Origin: Flavobacterium pectinovorum
GTDB lineage: Bacteria > Bacteroidota > Bacteroidia > Flavobacteriales > Flavobacteriaceae
Direction of reading: 5' to 3'
Assembly (NCBI RefSeq): GCF_006438875.1
Contig: NZ_RCZH01000004.1
Span: 124,001 to 188,000 of the forward strand
Length of the DNA: 64,000 nt
Below are positions 53,116 through 61,951 of this stretch, piece after piece (position 1 is the stretch's first letter; each line of letters begins with the position of its first letter). Made by a program: the position numbers and the translations under genes. The notes under the pieces are model-generated. The model had not been told where the DNA came from. It saw nothing but the letters and a program-made list of their open reading frames with translations, and made no database searches.

Positions 53116-53682
53116 ATGAAAAATTTAAAAACAATTGCAATAGCATTATTCGTAGCAGTGGCTAGTATCTCAGTAAATGCTCAAACTAAAAAAATCGACG
53201 TAAAAGCATCTACTATCAAATGGGTAGGTAAAAAAGTAACTGGAGAGCACTCTGGAACTGTAAACTTTAAAGACGGTGCTTTAGTTTTCAAATCAAAAAA
53301 ATTAACTGGTGGTAGTTTCACTGTTGATATGACTTCATTGACTTCTACAGATTTAACTGGAGAATACCTAGGAAAATTAAACGGTCACTTGAAATCAGCA
53401 GATTTCTTTGGTACTGAAAAATTCCCAACTGCAAAATTAGTTTTCAAAACTATTGCTGTTAAAGCAACTGACGTTTATACTGTAACTGCTGATTTAACTA
53501 TCAAAGGAATCACTAAACCAGTAACTTTTGATATTACTGTAGCTGGAAACACTGCTACAACTGCATTCAAAGTTGACAGAACTAAATATGATATTAAATA
53601 CAACTCTGGTAACTTCTTCGAAAACTTAGGAGACAAAACTATCAATGACGATTTCGAATTGACTGTAGCTTTAAAATTCTAA
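53116..53682 (+). CDS. YceI-family periplasmic lipid-binding protein
   Basis: 188 aa. Signal peptide MKNLKTIAIALFVAVASISVNA. The YceI beta-barrel shows STIKWVGKKVTGEHSGTV, GGSFTVDMTSL, LNGHLKSADFFGTEKFPTAKL, TIKGITKPVTFDI. It binds isoprenoids such as quinones. Third gene of the operon; co-location suits a quinone or redox stress. Confidence 0.93.
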   Translation: MKNLKTIAIALFVAVASISVNAQTKKIDVKASTIKWVGKKVTGEHSGTVNFKDGALVFKSKKLTGGSFTVDMTSLTSTDLTGEYLGKLNGHLKSADFFGTEKFPTAKLVFKTIAVKATDVYTVTADLTIKGITKPVTFDITVAGNTATTAFKVDRTKYDIKYNSGNFFENLGDKTINDDFELTVALKF

Positions 53683-53714
53683 TATTTTAAACAGCATAAT
53701 TCTTAATATTATAA

Positions 53715-53755
53715 GAAAAACCCCAATGGTTCAAAACTATTGGGGTTTGTTTTTA
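53715..53755 (+). terminator. Terminator after yceI
   Basis: AAAAACCCCAAT / ATTGGGGTTTG with T tract; it also faces the leftward toxin remnant. Confidence 0.85.
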
Positions 53756-53770
53756 TGACTTAATATATTA

Positions 53771-54087
53771 TTATTTAGTTCTTTTTATATTTATTGGATC
53801 CTGACGTGTATCAAATACATCTAAAATTTCAACTGAATTTTTCTCTAAATTTATCCAATAAATAATTTTATAATTTTTAAAAACCAAATAACGAATTTCT
53901 TTTGGATGATCAATTAGAAGATCTTCTTTTTGTCCAATTACAGGTTGGTCTTTTAATTTTACTGTCTCTTTTGAAATACTCAAAACAAGTTTTCTTGCAA
54001 CATCTAAACTTGCTTCTTTCTTATAATAATCAAAAATACTTTTTAACTCTTTTTAGCAAAATCAGTCCAATCAATTTTCAACTCCAT
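53771..54087 (-). pseudogene. RelE/ParE-type toxin gene with a frameshift
   Basis: The ATG at 54087 gives MELKIDWTDFAKK then Ser and a stop at 54043-54045. A single missing A in the run of five A (54050-54054) would restore ELKSIFDYYKKEASLDVARK and run into the rest, including KLKDQPVIGQKEDL, EIRYLVFKNYKIIYWI and VFDTRQDP, which is the typical toxin end. So the toxin is almost certainly broken, or it is a sequence error. The start overlaps the antitoxin gene by 10 bp. Confidence 0.75.
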
Positions 54088-54314
54088 TTCTCAATTTCAG
54101 AAATTAATTGATCAGATCCTGTTACACGTCCATTTTTAGAATCTTCTAAAGAATCAGAAATTCTCTTTTTAAAATCAGAAACTGACATTGGTTTTAATTC
54201 AGAATCTATTTTAGTTTCTTTCTTCAACAATTTTTCAAACTGAGAAATAGCTTTTTCACTTTCAAGTTTTAGGAAGTCTTTAATAAAAATCACTTTTCTA
54301 GTATCTAAATCCAT
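54078..54314 (-). CDS. Antitoxin of the broken toxin pair
   Basis: 78 aa from ATG 54314 (GTG at 54317 also opens the frame). It starts MDLDTRKVIFIKDFLKLESE, as in ParD/RelB-type antitoxins that pair with ParE-like toxins, followed by a helical, charged C-terminal half that would wrap the toxin. Intact. Confidence 0.75.
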   Translation of the reverse strand: MDLDTRKVIFIKDFLKLESEKAISQFEKLLKKETKIDSELKPMSVSDFKKRISDSLEDSKNGRVTGSDQLISEIEKWS

Positions 54315-54543
54315 CACATTTTATTTTTCTAAAAGTTACAAATTATCTTTAAATGAAAATTTAATTGCAAATAATTTTAAAATGACTCTCCAACAAAGTA
54401 AGTAAATATATTTCTTTCCAAAAAGATAACGTTGTTAATACTAAAATAACGCTTTCGTAATAACAGATAAGACTTTGATTAACATTGAGCTTCTACTTTT
54501 GGACTGATTAAAAAATCCAAAAAATAGAATCAAAATCATCGTT

Positions 54544-55824
54544 ATGAAAACAAAAATACGTATTGCTATTATCACTTTACTAAGCACTTTTTGTCTACAA
54601 GCACAACAACAACCGAAAGGAATTATTGGCAGCTCTAACTGGATGAACAATTGGACCAATTTTAAACCTGCAAATACTGAATATAGCGAAGCTACAAATA
54701 TAATTGCAGGAACTATTGACAAAGACACAAGATTAACGAAACGAAATACATATCAATTAGTTGGTGTGGTATATGTGACTAATAATGCTGTTTTAACAAT
54801 CGAGCCCGGAACAGTTATTCGTGGTGACGATAAAACCTGCGGAACTCTTGTCGTAACAAATGGGGCAAAAATTATGGCAGAAGGTTTGGAAACAGATCCT
54901 ATCGTTTTTACCTCAAACAGAGAAGTTACAGAAAGAAGACCTGGTGACTGGGGCGGAATCATTATATTAGGAAAAGCTCCAATAAACACCATTGGCGGAA
55001 TCCATATTTTACCTTTTGATCTTGAACCAATGTTAAATCATTATGGAGGTGCAGATGCAGAGGATAATTCAGGAATTTTAAAATATGTGAGAATTGAGTA
55101 TGCAGGTCGCAAACTAAGTTCATTAAAAGAACTTAACGGACTTTCTTTAGCAGGAGTTGGAAGAAAAACAGTTTTGAATAACATACAAATTAGCTTTTCA
55201 AATGATGATTCTTTCGAAAGTTATGGCGGAGATTTGGTTATGACTAATTTAGTTTCTTACAGAACTACTGATGATGATTTCGATTTTACACAAGGTGTTC
55301 AATGTAATATCAGCAACAGCATTGCGATTCGCCATCCTTTTTCGTCAGATGTATCGGGTTCAAGATGTTTTGAGGTGGATTCGTATGATAAAATTGGAAA
55401 TACTGATATGACTAAAAAATTAACCAAAATAAATGCCAGCAATATTACTTTGGTAAATCTTGAAGAAAACAACCAAGGACTTGTCAGAGAATCTGTTTAT
55501 GTTAGAGAAGATACCTTTTTTAATCTGACAAATAGTATCATTTCGGGCTTTACTCCTTTCGTTTTATTAGAATCAAATATTGGTGATGGACAAACAAATT
55601 TATCTAAAATCACTTTCAAAAATCTAATAGTTAACAATTGCAACGGTGGAATTACAAGCGAATCAAGCGGCGGAAATCCTGCAATTCAAAAATTCTACAG
55701 CGATCCGTCATTGCTAATAGATTATACTTCTATTAAAAACAGTGAATTGTTTACAATGCCTAATATCAAAGGAAATCCAGACTTTAGAATGAACGTAAAC
55801 AATACTCTTGCAATTGGAAATTAA
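54544..55824 (+). CDS. Secreted beta-helix protein
   Basis: 426 aa. Signal peptide ending LQA-QQQP. Repeated short strands with Asn/Asp turns (ILKYVRIEYAG, VLNNIQISFSNDD, NLTNSIISGF, ITFKNLIVNNCNGG) fit a right-handed beta-helix. Such proteins are abundant in Bacteroidota. There is no C-terminal type-IX sorting domain seen. Function unknown. Confidence 0.75.
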   Translation: MKTKIRIAIITLLSTFCLQAQQQPKGIIGSSNWMNNWTNFKPANTEYSEATNIIAGTIDKDTRLTKRNTYQLVGVVYVTNNAVLTIEPGTVIRGDDKTCGTLVVTNGAKIMAEGLETDPIVFTSNREVTERRPGDWGGIIILGKAPINTIGGIHILPFDLEPMLNHYGGADAEDNSGILKYVRIEYAGRKLSSLKELNGLSLAGVGRKTVLNNIQISFSNDDSFESYGGDLVMTNLVSYRTTDDDFDFTQGVQCNISNSIAIRHPFSSDVSGSRCFEVDSYDKIGNTDMTKKLTKINASNITLVNLEENNQGLVRESVYVREDTFFNLTNSIISGFTPFVLLESNIGDGQTNLSKITFKNLIVNNCNGGITSESSGGNPAIQKFYSDPSLLIDYTSIKNSELFTMPNIKGNPDFRMNVNNTLAIGN

Positions 55825-55947
55825 AGAATTAAAAAGCTTCTGTTTATTTGAAATTTAACAAATTTTAGGATTTAGAAAAGTTTTTTTTGAAAATTTATGT
55901 ATTCTAATCCAAATTACATTTATATATTTGTCACATCAAAATAAGAT

Positions 55948-56004
55948 ATGAAAACAATAATGAACAATACTTGGTGGTGGAAGAATTTACGTCAAACGTC
56001 GTGA
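55948..56004 (+). CDS. trpL: trp leader peptide
   Basis: 18 aa, MKTIMNNTWWWKNLRQTS, with three consecutive Trp codons at 55972-55980. A TATATTTG -7 element lies at 55923-55930. It is followed by a terminator and precedes trpE, the design of classical ribosome-mediated attenuation. Confidence 0.9.
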   Translation: MKTIMNNTWWWKNLRQTS

Positions 56005-56074
56005 ACAAAGCTTCCTATGGTATTGTAAAACTATAAATATAAAAGGCTTGTCATCACGACAAGCCTTTTTTTTT
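55998..56074 (+). promoter_or_regulatory. trp attenuator: antiterminator and terminator
   Basis: Terminator: AAAAGGCTTGTC (56041-56052) with GACAAGCCTTTT (from 56058) and T tract to 56074. Antiterminator: GTCGTGAACAA(A)GC (55998-56011) pairs with GCTTGT (56046-56051) and TCACGAC (56054-56060). The leader stop codon is inside the first arm, so a ribosome at the stop blocks the antiterminator and a ribosome stalled on Trp frees it. Confidence 0.88.
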
Positions 56075-56119
56075 GGTCTGAACTTAAACAAAAATATTAA
56101 AATTAAAAAACAACATACT

Positions 56120-57520
56120 TTGAAACCTTTTATACTCAACACACACTACAAACAAATTCTGGCAGACACGATCACGCCGGTAAGTATTTATTTTAAAATC
56201 AGAGATAAATTCCCAAATAGCCTGTTATTGGAAAGTAGTGATTATCACGGAAACGACAATAGTTTCTCGTACATCTGCTGTAACCCGATTGCAACGATTA
56301 AAATCGAAAACGAAATCATCTCAAAAACTTTTCCTGACGGAACAACAGAACAAATTTCTATTGATGCTTCGACAAATATTCCGCAAGTAATTCAGGAATT
56401 TTCAAGTCAGTTTAAATCAGAGAAAAACGATTTTAAATTCATTAATAATGGTTTATTCGGATACATTTCTTACGATGCCGTTCGCTATTTCGAGAAAGTA
56501 TCGATTGCAAAAAAAGACAGTGCGACTTTAATTCCGGACGTTTTTTACGCAGTTTACCAAAACATCATTGCAATTAATCACTTCAAAAACGAAGCTTATA
56601 TTTTTTGCCATAGTTTAGACGGAAGAAACAATATCTCAGAAATTGAACAATTATTACAATCTAGAAATATTGCATCTTACAAATTCTCCAAAGAAGGTGA
56701 AGGTTTTTCTAACCTAACAGATGATGAGTTTAAACATAATGTGGCTTTAGCCAAAAAACACTGTTTCCGCGGAGACGTTTTTCAATTGGTTTTATCGCGT
56801 CGTTTTACACAAGGTTTCAAAGGCGACGAATTCAATGTGTATCGTGCTTTAAGAAGTATCAATCCATCTCCGTATTTATTCTTTTTTGATTATGGAGATT
56901 TCAAAATATTTGGGTCTTCGCCCGAAGCACAAATTATCGTAAAAAACAGAAAAGCCGAAATTCATCCAATAGCAGGAACTTTCAAAAGAACCGGAAATGA
57001 CGAACAAGATGCCATTTTAGCCAAACAACTTTCGGAAGATAAAAAAGAAAACAGCGAACACGTAATGTTAGTCGATTTAGCCCGAAATGATTTAAGCAGA
57101 AACGGTCATGATGTAAACGTAGAAAAATACAGAGAAGTTCAGTTTTTCTCGCATGTAATTCACTTAGTTTCAAAAGTAACAGGACATTTACATGAAAAAG
57201 CTACAACGATGCAAGTCGTTGCAGATACTTTTCCGGCAGGAACTTTAAGCGGAGCACCAAAACACAGAGCGATGCAATTGATTGAAGATTACGAAAAAAC
57301 AAATCGTAATTTCTATGGAGGTGCGATTGGTTTTATGGATTTTGAAGGAAATTTTAATCACGCAATTATGATCCGAACTTTCCTGAGCAAAAATCATCAG
57401 TTACATTGTCAGGCCGGAGCCGGAATCGTAGCAAGCTCAGACGAAGAAAGCGAAATGCAGGAAGTTTATAATAAATTAAGAGCATTGAATACAGCGCTGG
57501 AAATGGCGGAGAAAATTTAG
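56120..57520 (+). CDS. trpE: Anthranilate synthase component I
   Basis: 466 aa, with a TTG start at 56120. The frame is open to 56048, but the extension would lie in the terminator and has no family match; MKPFILNTHYKQILADTITP is the usual beginning. LLESSDYHG is the Trp-feedback motif; the catalytic core is IAGTFKRTGND, LVDLARNDLSRN, PAGTLSGAPKHRAM, GGAIGFMDFEG and IRTFL. Converts chorismate with TrpG-delivered ammonia to anthranilate. Confidence 0.95.
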   Translation: MKPFILNTHYKQILADTITPVSIYFKIRDKFPNSLLLESSDYHGNDNSFSYICCNPIATIKIENEIISKTFPDGTTEQISIDASTNIPQVIQEFSSQFKSEKNDFKFINNGLFGYISYDAVRYFEKVSIAKKDSATLIPDVFYAVYQNIIAINHFKNEAYIFCHSLDGRNNISEIEQLLQSRNIASYKFSKEGEGFSNLTDDEFKHNVALAKKHCFRGDVFQLVLSRRFTQGFKGDEFNVYRALRSINPSPYLFFFDYGDFKIFGSSPEAQIIVKNRKAEIHPIAGTFKRTGNDEQDAILAKQLSEDKKENSEHVMLVDLARNDLSRNGHDVNVEKYREVQFFSHVIHLVSKVTGHLHEKATTMQVVADTFPAGTLSGAPKHRAMQLIEDYEKTNRNFYGGAIGFMDFEGNFNHAIMIRTFLSKNHQLHCQAGAGIVASSDEESEMQEVYNKLRALNTALEMAEKI

Positions 57521-57631
57521 TCATCAGTCGCAGTCACAGAACTTGAAACATTAACTAAAAAAACGGTCGCAGTTTTCAGTCGCAGAACCTGAAACTTGAA
57601 ACCTGAAACAAATTAACTAATCAAAAAACCT

Positions 57632-58081
57632 ATGAAAAATTATATTGCTTTTGTTATTGCTATCCTATTTTTCGCTTCATGTGAAACTAAGAAAGAATCA
57701 AACGTGCTTCCATTAAATGGAACCTGGCGTCTGATATCAGCAGAAACGACAGAAAAAGATTCAACATTCTCGACTTTCAATCCAAAAACAAAAATGATTA
57801 AAATTATAAATGATAGTCATTTTGCTTTTTTCAATCATGATTTGAATAACGGAAAAGATAGTACAGCAGCAGTATTCTTTGGCGGAGGTGGAAAATATAC
57901 TTTGAAGGATAGTATTTATACCGAGAATTTAGAGTTTTTTAATAACAGACAATGGGAAAATGGAAAATTTGAGTTTGTAGTAAAAATTAAAAACGACACA
58001 CTAACTCAAAAAGGAATTGAAAAAGTAGAAAAATTAGGCGTTGATCGAATTATCACTGAAAAATACGTTCGAGAAAAATAA
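57632..58081 (+). CDS. Lipocalin-like lipoprotein inserted in trp operon
   Basis: 149 aa. Lipobox FASC (Cys17), then ETKKES. NGTWRLISAE is the lipocalin-type G-x-W start; ending ITEKYVREK. It has no role in Trp synthesis known to me. Lies between trpE and trpG in the same direction, with short repeats on both sides. Confidence 0.8.
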   Translation: MKNYIAFVIAILFFASCETKKESNVLPLNGTWRLISAETTEKDSTFSTFNPKTKMIKIINDSHFAFFNHDLNNGKDSTAAVFFGGGGKYTLKDSIYTENLEFFNNRQWENGKFEFVVKIKNDTLTQKGIEKVEKLGVDRIITEKYVREK

Positions 58082-58161
58082 AAAAACAATCAGTTTTCAG
58101 TCGCAGTTTTCAGTCACAGAACTTGAAACTTGAAACAAAGAAAACCTGAAACAAAATACTC

Positions 58162-58728
58162 ATGAAAAAAATATTAGTTATAGACAATTACGATAGTTTC
58201 ACTTATAATTTGGTGCACTATTTAGAAGATTTGAACTGCGAGGTAACCGTATACAGAAACGATGAATTTGATATTGACGAAATTGCTTCTTTCGACAAAA
58301 TTTTACTTTCGCCAGGTCCCGGAATTCCGGATGAAGCAGGTTTATTAAAAGCTGTAATTCAGAAATATGCACCAACAAAAAGTATTCTTGGCGTTTGTTT
58401 AGGACAACAAGCGATTGGAGAAGTTTTTGGAGGAACACTTTCAAACCTTGATAAAGTATATCACGGCGTTGCAACAAATGTAAAAACTGTAGTTTCTGAT
58501 GAAATCTTATTTGAAGGTTTAGGTAATGAATTCGAAGTAGGAAGATATCATTCATGGGTTGTTGACGCTGATTTACCTGATGTTCTTGAAGCAACTTCAA
58601 TCGACGAAAATGGACAAATTATGTCGCTAAGACACAAAACGTTTGATGTAAGAGGCGTTCAGTTTCATCCGGAAAGTGTTTTGACTCCTAAAGGAAAATT
58701 AATCTTAGAAAACTGGATAAATAGCTAG
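58162..58728 (+). CDS. trpG: Anthranilate synthase component II, glutamine amidotransferase
   Basis: 188 aa. Class I glutamine amidotransferase: IDNYDSFTYNLVHYL, LSPGPGIPDEAG, nucleophile Cys in GVCLGQQAIGEVFGG, the catalytic His-Glu in FHPESVLT. It feeds ammonia to TrpE. Confidence 0.96.
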   Translation: MKKILVIDNYDSFTYNLVHYLEDLNCEVTVYRNDEFDIDEIASFDKILLSPGPGIPDEAGLLKAVIQKYAPTKSILGVCLGQQAIGEVFGGTLSNLDKVYHGVATNVKTVVSDEILFEGLGNEFEVGRYHSWVVDADLPDVLEATSIDENGQIMSLRHKTFDVRGVQFHPESVLTPKGKLILENWINS

Positions 58729-58732
58729 TTTA

Positions 58733-58778
58733 CAGTCTCAGTATTCAGTCTCAGTATTCAGTCTCAGTATACAGTCTC
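58733..58778. repeat. Tandem 13-bp repeats between trpG and the acetyltransferase
   Basis: CAGTCTCAGTATT is repeated at 58733, 58746 and 58759 (ending TATA), plus a partial copy to 58778. Related CAGTCGCAG/TTTTCAGTC repeats lie at about 57525-57610, 58090-58150 and 59232-59270, so every gap around the two inserted genes carries them. Confidence 0.75.
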
Positions 58779-58821
58779 AAAAAAACTTAGTCTCTTAGTA
58801 ACTTAGAACCTTTAAAGAAAA

Positions 58822-59229
58822 ATGGAAATAACTATTTCAGAAACTAAAGAAATCAATATTGAAGATGTTTTGGTTTTATATCGGGCAAATGAATGGAGTT
58901 CTGCCAGTAAGCCTAATGAGCTTTACAACGGACTTTTAAATTCTGAAACCTTGATTACGGCTTGGGAAGGAAAAAAATTAATTGGACTTGGGAATGCGAT
59001 TTCTTATGGATTTCTGACGGTTTATTATCCACATTTATTGGTTTTACCGGAATATCAGGGAAAAGGAATTGGAAAATTGATTATGGATAAAATGCAGGAG
59101 AAATACAGTCACTTTCATATGCAAATGTTAACTGCCGACGGAAGATCAGTTGATTTCTACAAGAAAAACGGATTTGAAAGAGCTGGAAAAACAGAACCAA
59201 TGTGGATTTATCAAGGAAATGAACATTAA
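58822..59229 (+). CDS. GNAT acetyltransferase inserted in trp operon
   Basis: 135 aa. Short GNAT: VLYRANEWSSASKPN, VLPEYQGKGIGKLIMDKM (Q-G-K-G-I-G), and a C-terminal DGRSVDFYKKNGFERAG. Resembles aminoglycoside- or small-amine acetyltransferases of the YjaB type; substrate unknown. Confidence 0.9.
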   Translation: MEITISETKEINIEDVLVLYRANEWSSASKPNELYNGLLNSETLITAWEGKKLIGLGNAISYGFLTVYYPHLLVLPEYQGKGIGKLIMDKMQEKYSHFHMQMLTADGRSVDFYKKNGFERAGKTEPMWIYQGNEH

Positions 59230-59307
59230 AAAAACAGTTTTCAGTCGCAGTCTCAGTTTTCAAAAACTTAGCAACTCAGCAACTTAGAATCTTAGCAACT
59301 TAAAAGA

Positions 59308-60300
59308 ATGAAAAATATATTAAATAAATTAATCAATCACGAAGTACTTTCTAAAGAAGAAGCCAAAAACGTATTGATTAATATCTCAAGCGGAAGTTAT
59401 AACCCAAGTCAGATCTCGGCATTTTTGACCGTATTTATGATGAGAAGTATAACGATTGAAGAACTTTCGGGATTTCGTGAAGCATTATTAGAATTATGCA
59501 TTCGCGTCGATTTATCCGCGTACAACACGATCGATTTATGCGGAACGGGCGGCGACGGAAAAGATACTTTTAACATCTCGACTTTAGCTTCCTTTATATC
59601 AGCCGGAGCAGGAATAAAAGTAGCCAAACACGGAAATTACGGTGTTTCTTCAATCTCAGGATCGAGCAACGTAATGGAAAAAATGGGAATCAAATTCAGC
59701 AATGATCCATCGTTTTTAGAAAAATGTATTGACAAAGCCGGAATTTGCGTTTTGCACGCTCCACTATTTCACCCGGCAATGAAAAACGTTGGACCAATCA
59801 GAAAAGAATTAGCTGTAAAAACATTCTTTAATATGTTGGGACCAATGGTAAACCCATCATTTCCACAAAATCAACTGGTTGGAGTTTTCAATCTTGAATT
59901 GGCTCGAATGTATGCTTATTTATATCAAAATACCGATATCAATTTCACGATTTTACATTCGCTTGACGGATATGATGAGATTTCTTTAACAGGTCCAACC
60001 AAAACGATAACATCACATATGGAAGGAATGTTAAACCCCTCAGATTTTGGCGTTAGACTTTTGTCACAAAGCGAAATCGAAGGCGGAAAAACCATCGAAG
60101 AATCTGCAGATATGTTTATCAATATCCTATCCGGAAAAGGGAACGAAGCACAGAATAATGTAGTTTGTGCCAATGCCTCAATGGCAATTGCTACAGTTAC
60201 AAAATGTTCTCCGCTAGAAGGTTTTGAATTGGCAAAAGAAAGTCTGTTCTCCGGGAAAGGATTAAAAGCATTACAAACACTACAAGAATTAAGCAAATAA
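59308..60300 (+). CDS. trpD: Anthranilate phosphoribosyltransferase
   Basis: 330 aa. CGTGGDGKDTFNISTLASFI (PRPP site), KHGNYGVSSISGSSNVME, LHAPLFHPAMKNVGPIRKEL, FNMLGPMVNP. It joins anthranilate to PRPP. Confidence 0.97.
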   Translation: MKNILNKLINHEVLSKEEAKNVLINISSGSYNPSQISAFLTVFMMRSITIEELSGFREALLELCIRVDLSAYNTIDLCGTGGDGKDTFNISTLASFISAGAGIKVAKHGNYGVSSISGSSNVMEKMGIKFSNDPSFLEKCIDKAGICVLHAPLFHPAMKNVGPIRKELAVKTFFNMLGPMVNPSFPQNQLVGVFNLELARMYAYLYQNTDINFTILHSLDGYDEISLTGPTKTITSHMEGMLNPSDFGVRLLSQSEIEGGKTIEESADMFINILSGKGNEAQNNVVCANASMAIATVTKCSPLEGFELAKESLFSGKGLKALQTLQELSK

Positions 60301-60374
60301 AAAACAAACACAAATTTCACGAATTAGCACTAATAAAATTTGCGTCTTTGTGACTTTGTGGCAAAACAACAGCC

Positions 60375-61160
60375 ATGAATATTTTAGATAAAATAATATT
60401 TGACAAACAACGAGAAGTCGTTCTTAAAAAATCGATCATTCCGGTTTCGCAATTGGAAAATTCTGTATTTTTTGGTAGAGAAACGATTTCTTTAAGTCAA
60501 AAACTTAGAACAAGCTCAACTGGAATTATTGCAGAACACAAACGTCGCTCTCCTTCAAAATCAGTAATCAATCATAGCTTTACGGTTGAAGAAGTAGTAA
60601 AAGGTTATGAAAATGCAGGCGCTTGCGGAATCTCTGTTTTAACCGATGGAAAATATTTTGGAGGTTCTCTTGACGATTTACTTTTAGCAAGAGCGAGTGT
60701 AAATATTCCGCTTTTGCGAAAAGAATTTATTGTCGATGAATATCAGATTTTAGAAGCCAAAGCTTTTGGTGCCGATTTGATTCTGTTGATCGCAGCGGTT
60801 TTAACTCGCGAAGAAATCAAATCATTATCAGAATTTGCCAAGAAATTAGGATTAGAAGTTCTATTAGAAGTTCACAATCAGGAAGAATTAGAAAAATCGA
60901 TTATGCCAACTTTAGATATGATTGGGGTAAACAACAGAAATCTAAAAACTTTCGAAGTAAGTCTGGATTTCAGCAAACAATTGGCATCACAAATTCCGGA
61001 TGATTTTGTAAAAGTTTCAGAAAGCGGAATCTCGTCAATCGAAGCCATTTCAGAACTTAGACCTTACGGTTACAGCGGTTTCCTAATTGGAGAAAACTTC
61101 ATGAAAACTGATAACGCAGGCAAAGCAGCAACAGAATTTATAAATAATTTAAAGGCTTAA
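60375..61160 (+). CDS. trpC: Indole-3-glycerol phosphate synthase
   Basis: 261 aa, TIM barrel. IIAEHKRRSPSKSVIN with the catalytic Lys, LLRKEFIVDEYQILEAK, LEVHNQEEL, GVNNRNLKTFEVSLD and SESGISS. Ring closure to indole-3-glycerol phosphate. Confidence 0.97.
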   Translation: MNILDKIIFDKQREVVLKKSIIPVSQLENSVFFGRETISLSQKLRTSSTGIIAEHKRRSPSKSVINHSFTVEEVVKGYENAGACGISVLTDGKYFGGSLDDLLLARASVNIPLLRKEFIVDEYQILEAKAFGADLILLIAAVLTREEIKSLSEFAKKLGLEVLLEVHNQEELEKSIMPTLDMIGVNNRNLKTFEVSLDFSKQLASQIPDDFVKVSESGISSIEAISELRPYGYSGFLIGENFMKTDNAGKAATEFINNLKA

Positions 61161-61167
61161 AAAGTTT

Positions 61168-61226
61168 GCCACGAATTTCACGAATTTTCACTAATTCAAT
61201 TCGTGCTAATTCGTGAAATTCGTGGC
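61168..61226. repeat. Palindrome, GCCACGAATTTCACGAATT arms
   Basis: Perfect 19-bp inverted pair (61168-61186 with 61208-61226), same family as 34167-34303 (one base different). A partial relative is at 60309-60330. It sits in the trpC-trpF gap, so it will be in the mRNA as a hairpin and might be a pause or processing site. Confidence 0.8.
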
Positions 61227-61306
61227 AAAAAAACTTTGCGCCTTCAGTCTTTATAGCAAAAAAAATTAGTGTCTTAGCGCCTTCGTGGCAAAAACAAACA
61301 ACAAAA

Positions 61307-61939
61307 ATGAAACTCAAAATATGCGGCATGAAATATCCCGAAAACATTCTCGAAGTAGGTGCACTCCTACCCGATTATATGGGATTTATTTTCTGGGAAA
61401 AGTCCGCTCGATATTTTAACGGAACAATTCCGGAACTTATCAAAACAATCAAAAAAGTAGGCGTTTTTGTAAATCAAAATCAGGAAGAAATTCTCGAAAA
61501 AGTTACAAAATACAATTTGCAAGCCGTTCAGCTTCACGGAAATGAATCTGTAGAATTTTTATCAGAATTAAAAAAACAATTGCCTAAGAAAATTGAAATC
61601 ATAAAGGTATTTTCAGCAGATCAAGATTTTGATTTTGAAATTATAAAGCCATTCGAATCGGTCTGTGATTTCTTTATGTTTGATACCAAAGGAAAATTAC
61701 CCGGAGGAAATGGAACCACTTTTGACTGGACGATATTAAAAAAATACAAATCTGAAAAGCCCTTTTTTTTGAGTGGCGGAATCGGAATAAACGAATTAAA
61801 AGCTATAGAAGAAATTTCAAAAACGAATCTTCCTATTTATGCCGTCGATATAAATAGTAAATTTGAAATCGAACCCGGGCTAAAAAACAAAAATCTATTT
61901 AGCAATTTCAAACGAAAATTTGATGTTGCCAACTTTTAA
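61307..61939 (+). CDS. trpF: Phosphoribosylanthranilate isomerase
   Basis: 210 aa. KLKICGMKYPENI with the catalytic Cys, YMGFIFWEKSARYF, VGVFVNQ, VQLHGNES, FMFDTKGKLPGGNGTTFDW (catalytic Asp), FLSGGIGI. Amadori rearrangement step. Confidence 0.97.
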   Translation: MKLKICGMKYPENILEVGALLPDYMGFIFWEKSARYFNGTIPELIKTIKKVGVFVNQNQEEILEKVTKYNLQAVQLHGNESVEFLSELKKQLPKKIEIIKVFSADQDFDFEIIKPFESVCDFFMFDTKGKLPGGNGTTFDWTILKKYKSEKPFFLSGGIGINELKAIEEISKTNLPIYAVDINSKFEIEPGLKNKNLFSNFKRKFDVANF

Positions 61940-61951
61940 AATTGGAATAAA

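Noticed and set aside
56048..56119. Extension of trpE upstream to 56048
   Set aside because: It would start inside the attenuator hairpin and encodes a Phe run from the T tract; the usual family start is TTG 56120.
58733..58778. Short CRISPR between trp genes
   Set aside because: A 13-bp tandem repeat with no spacers.
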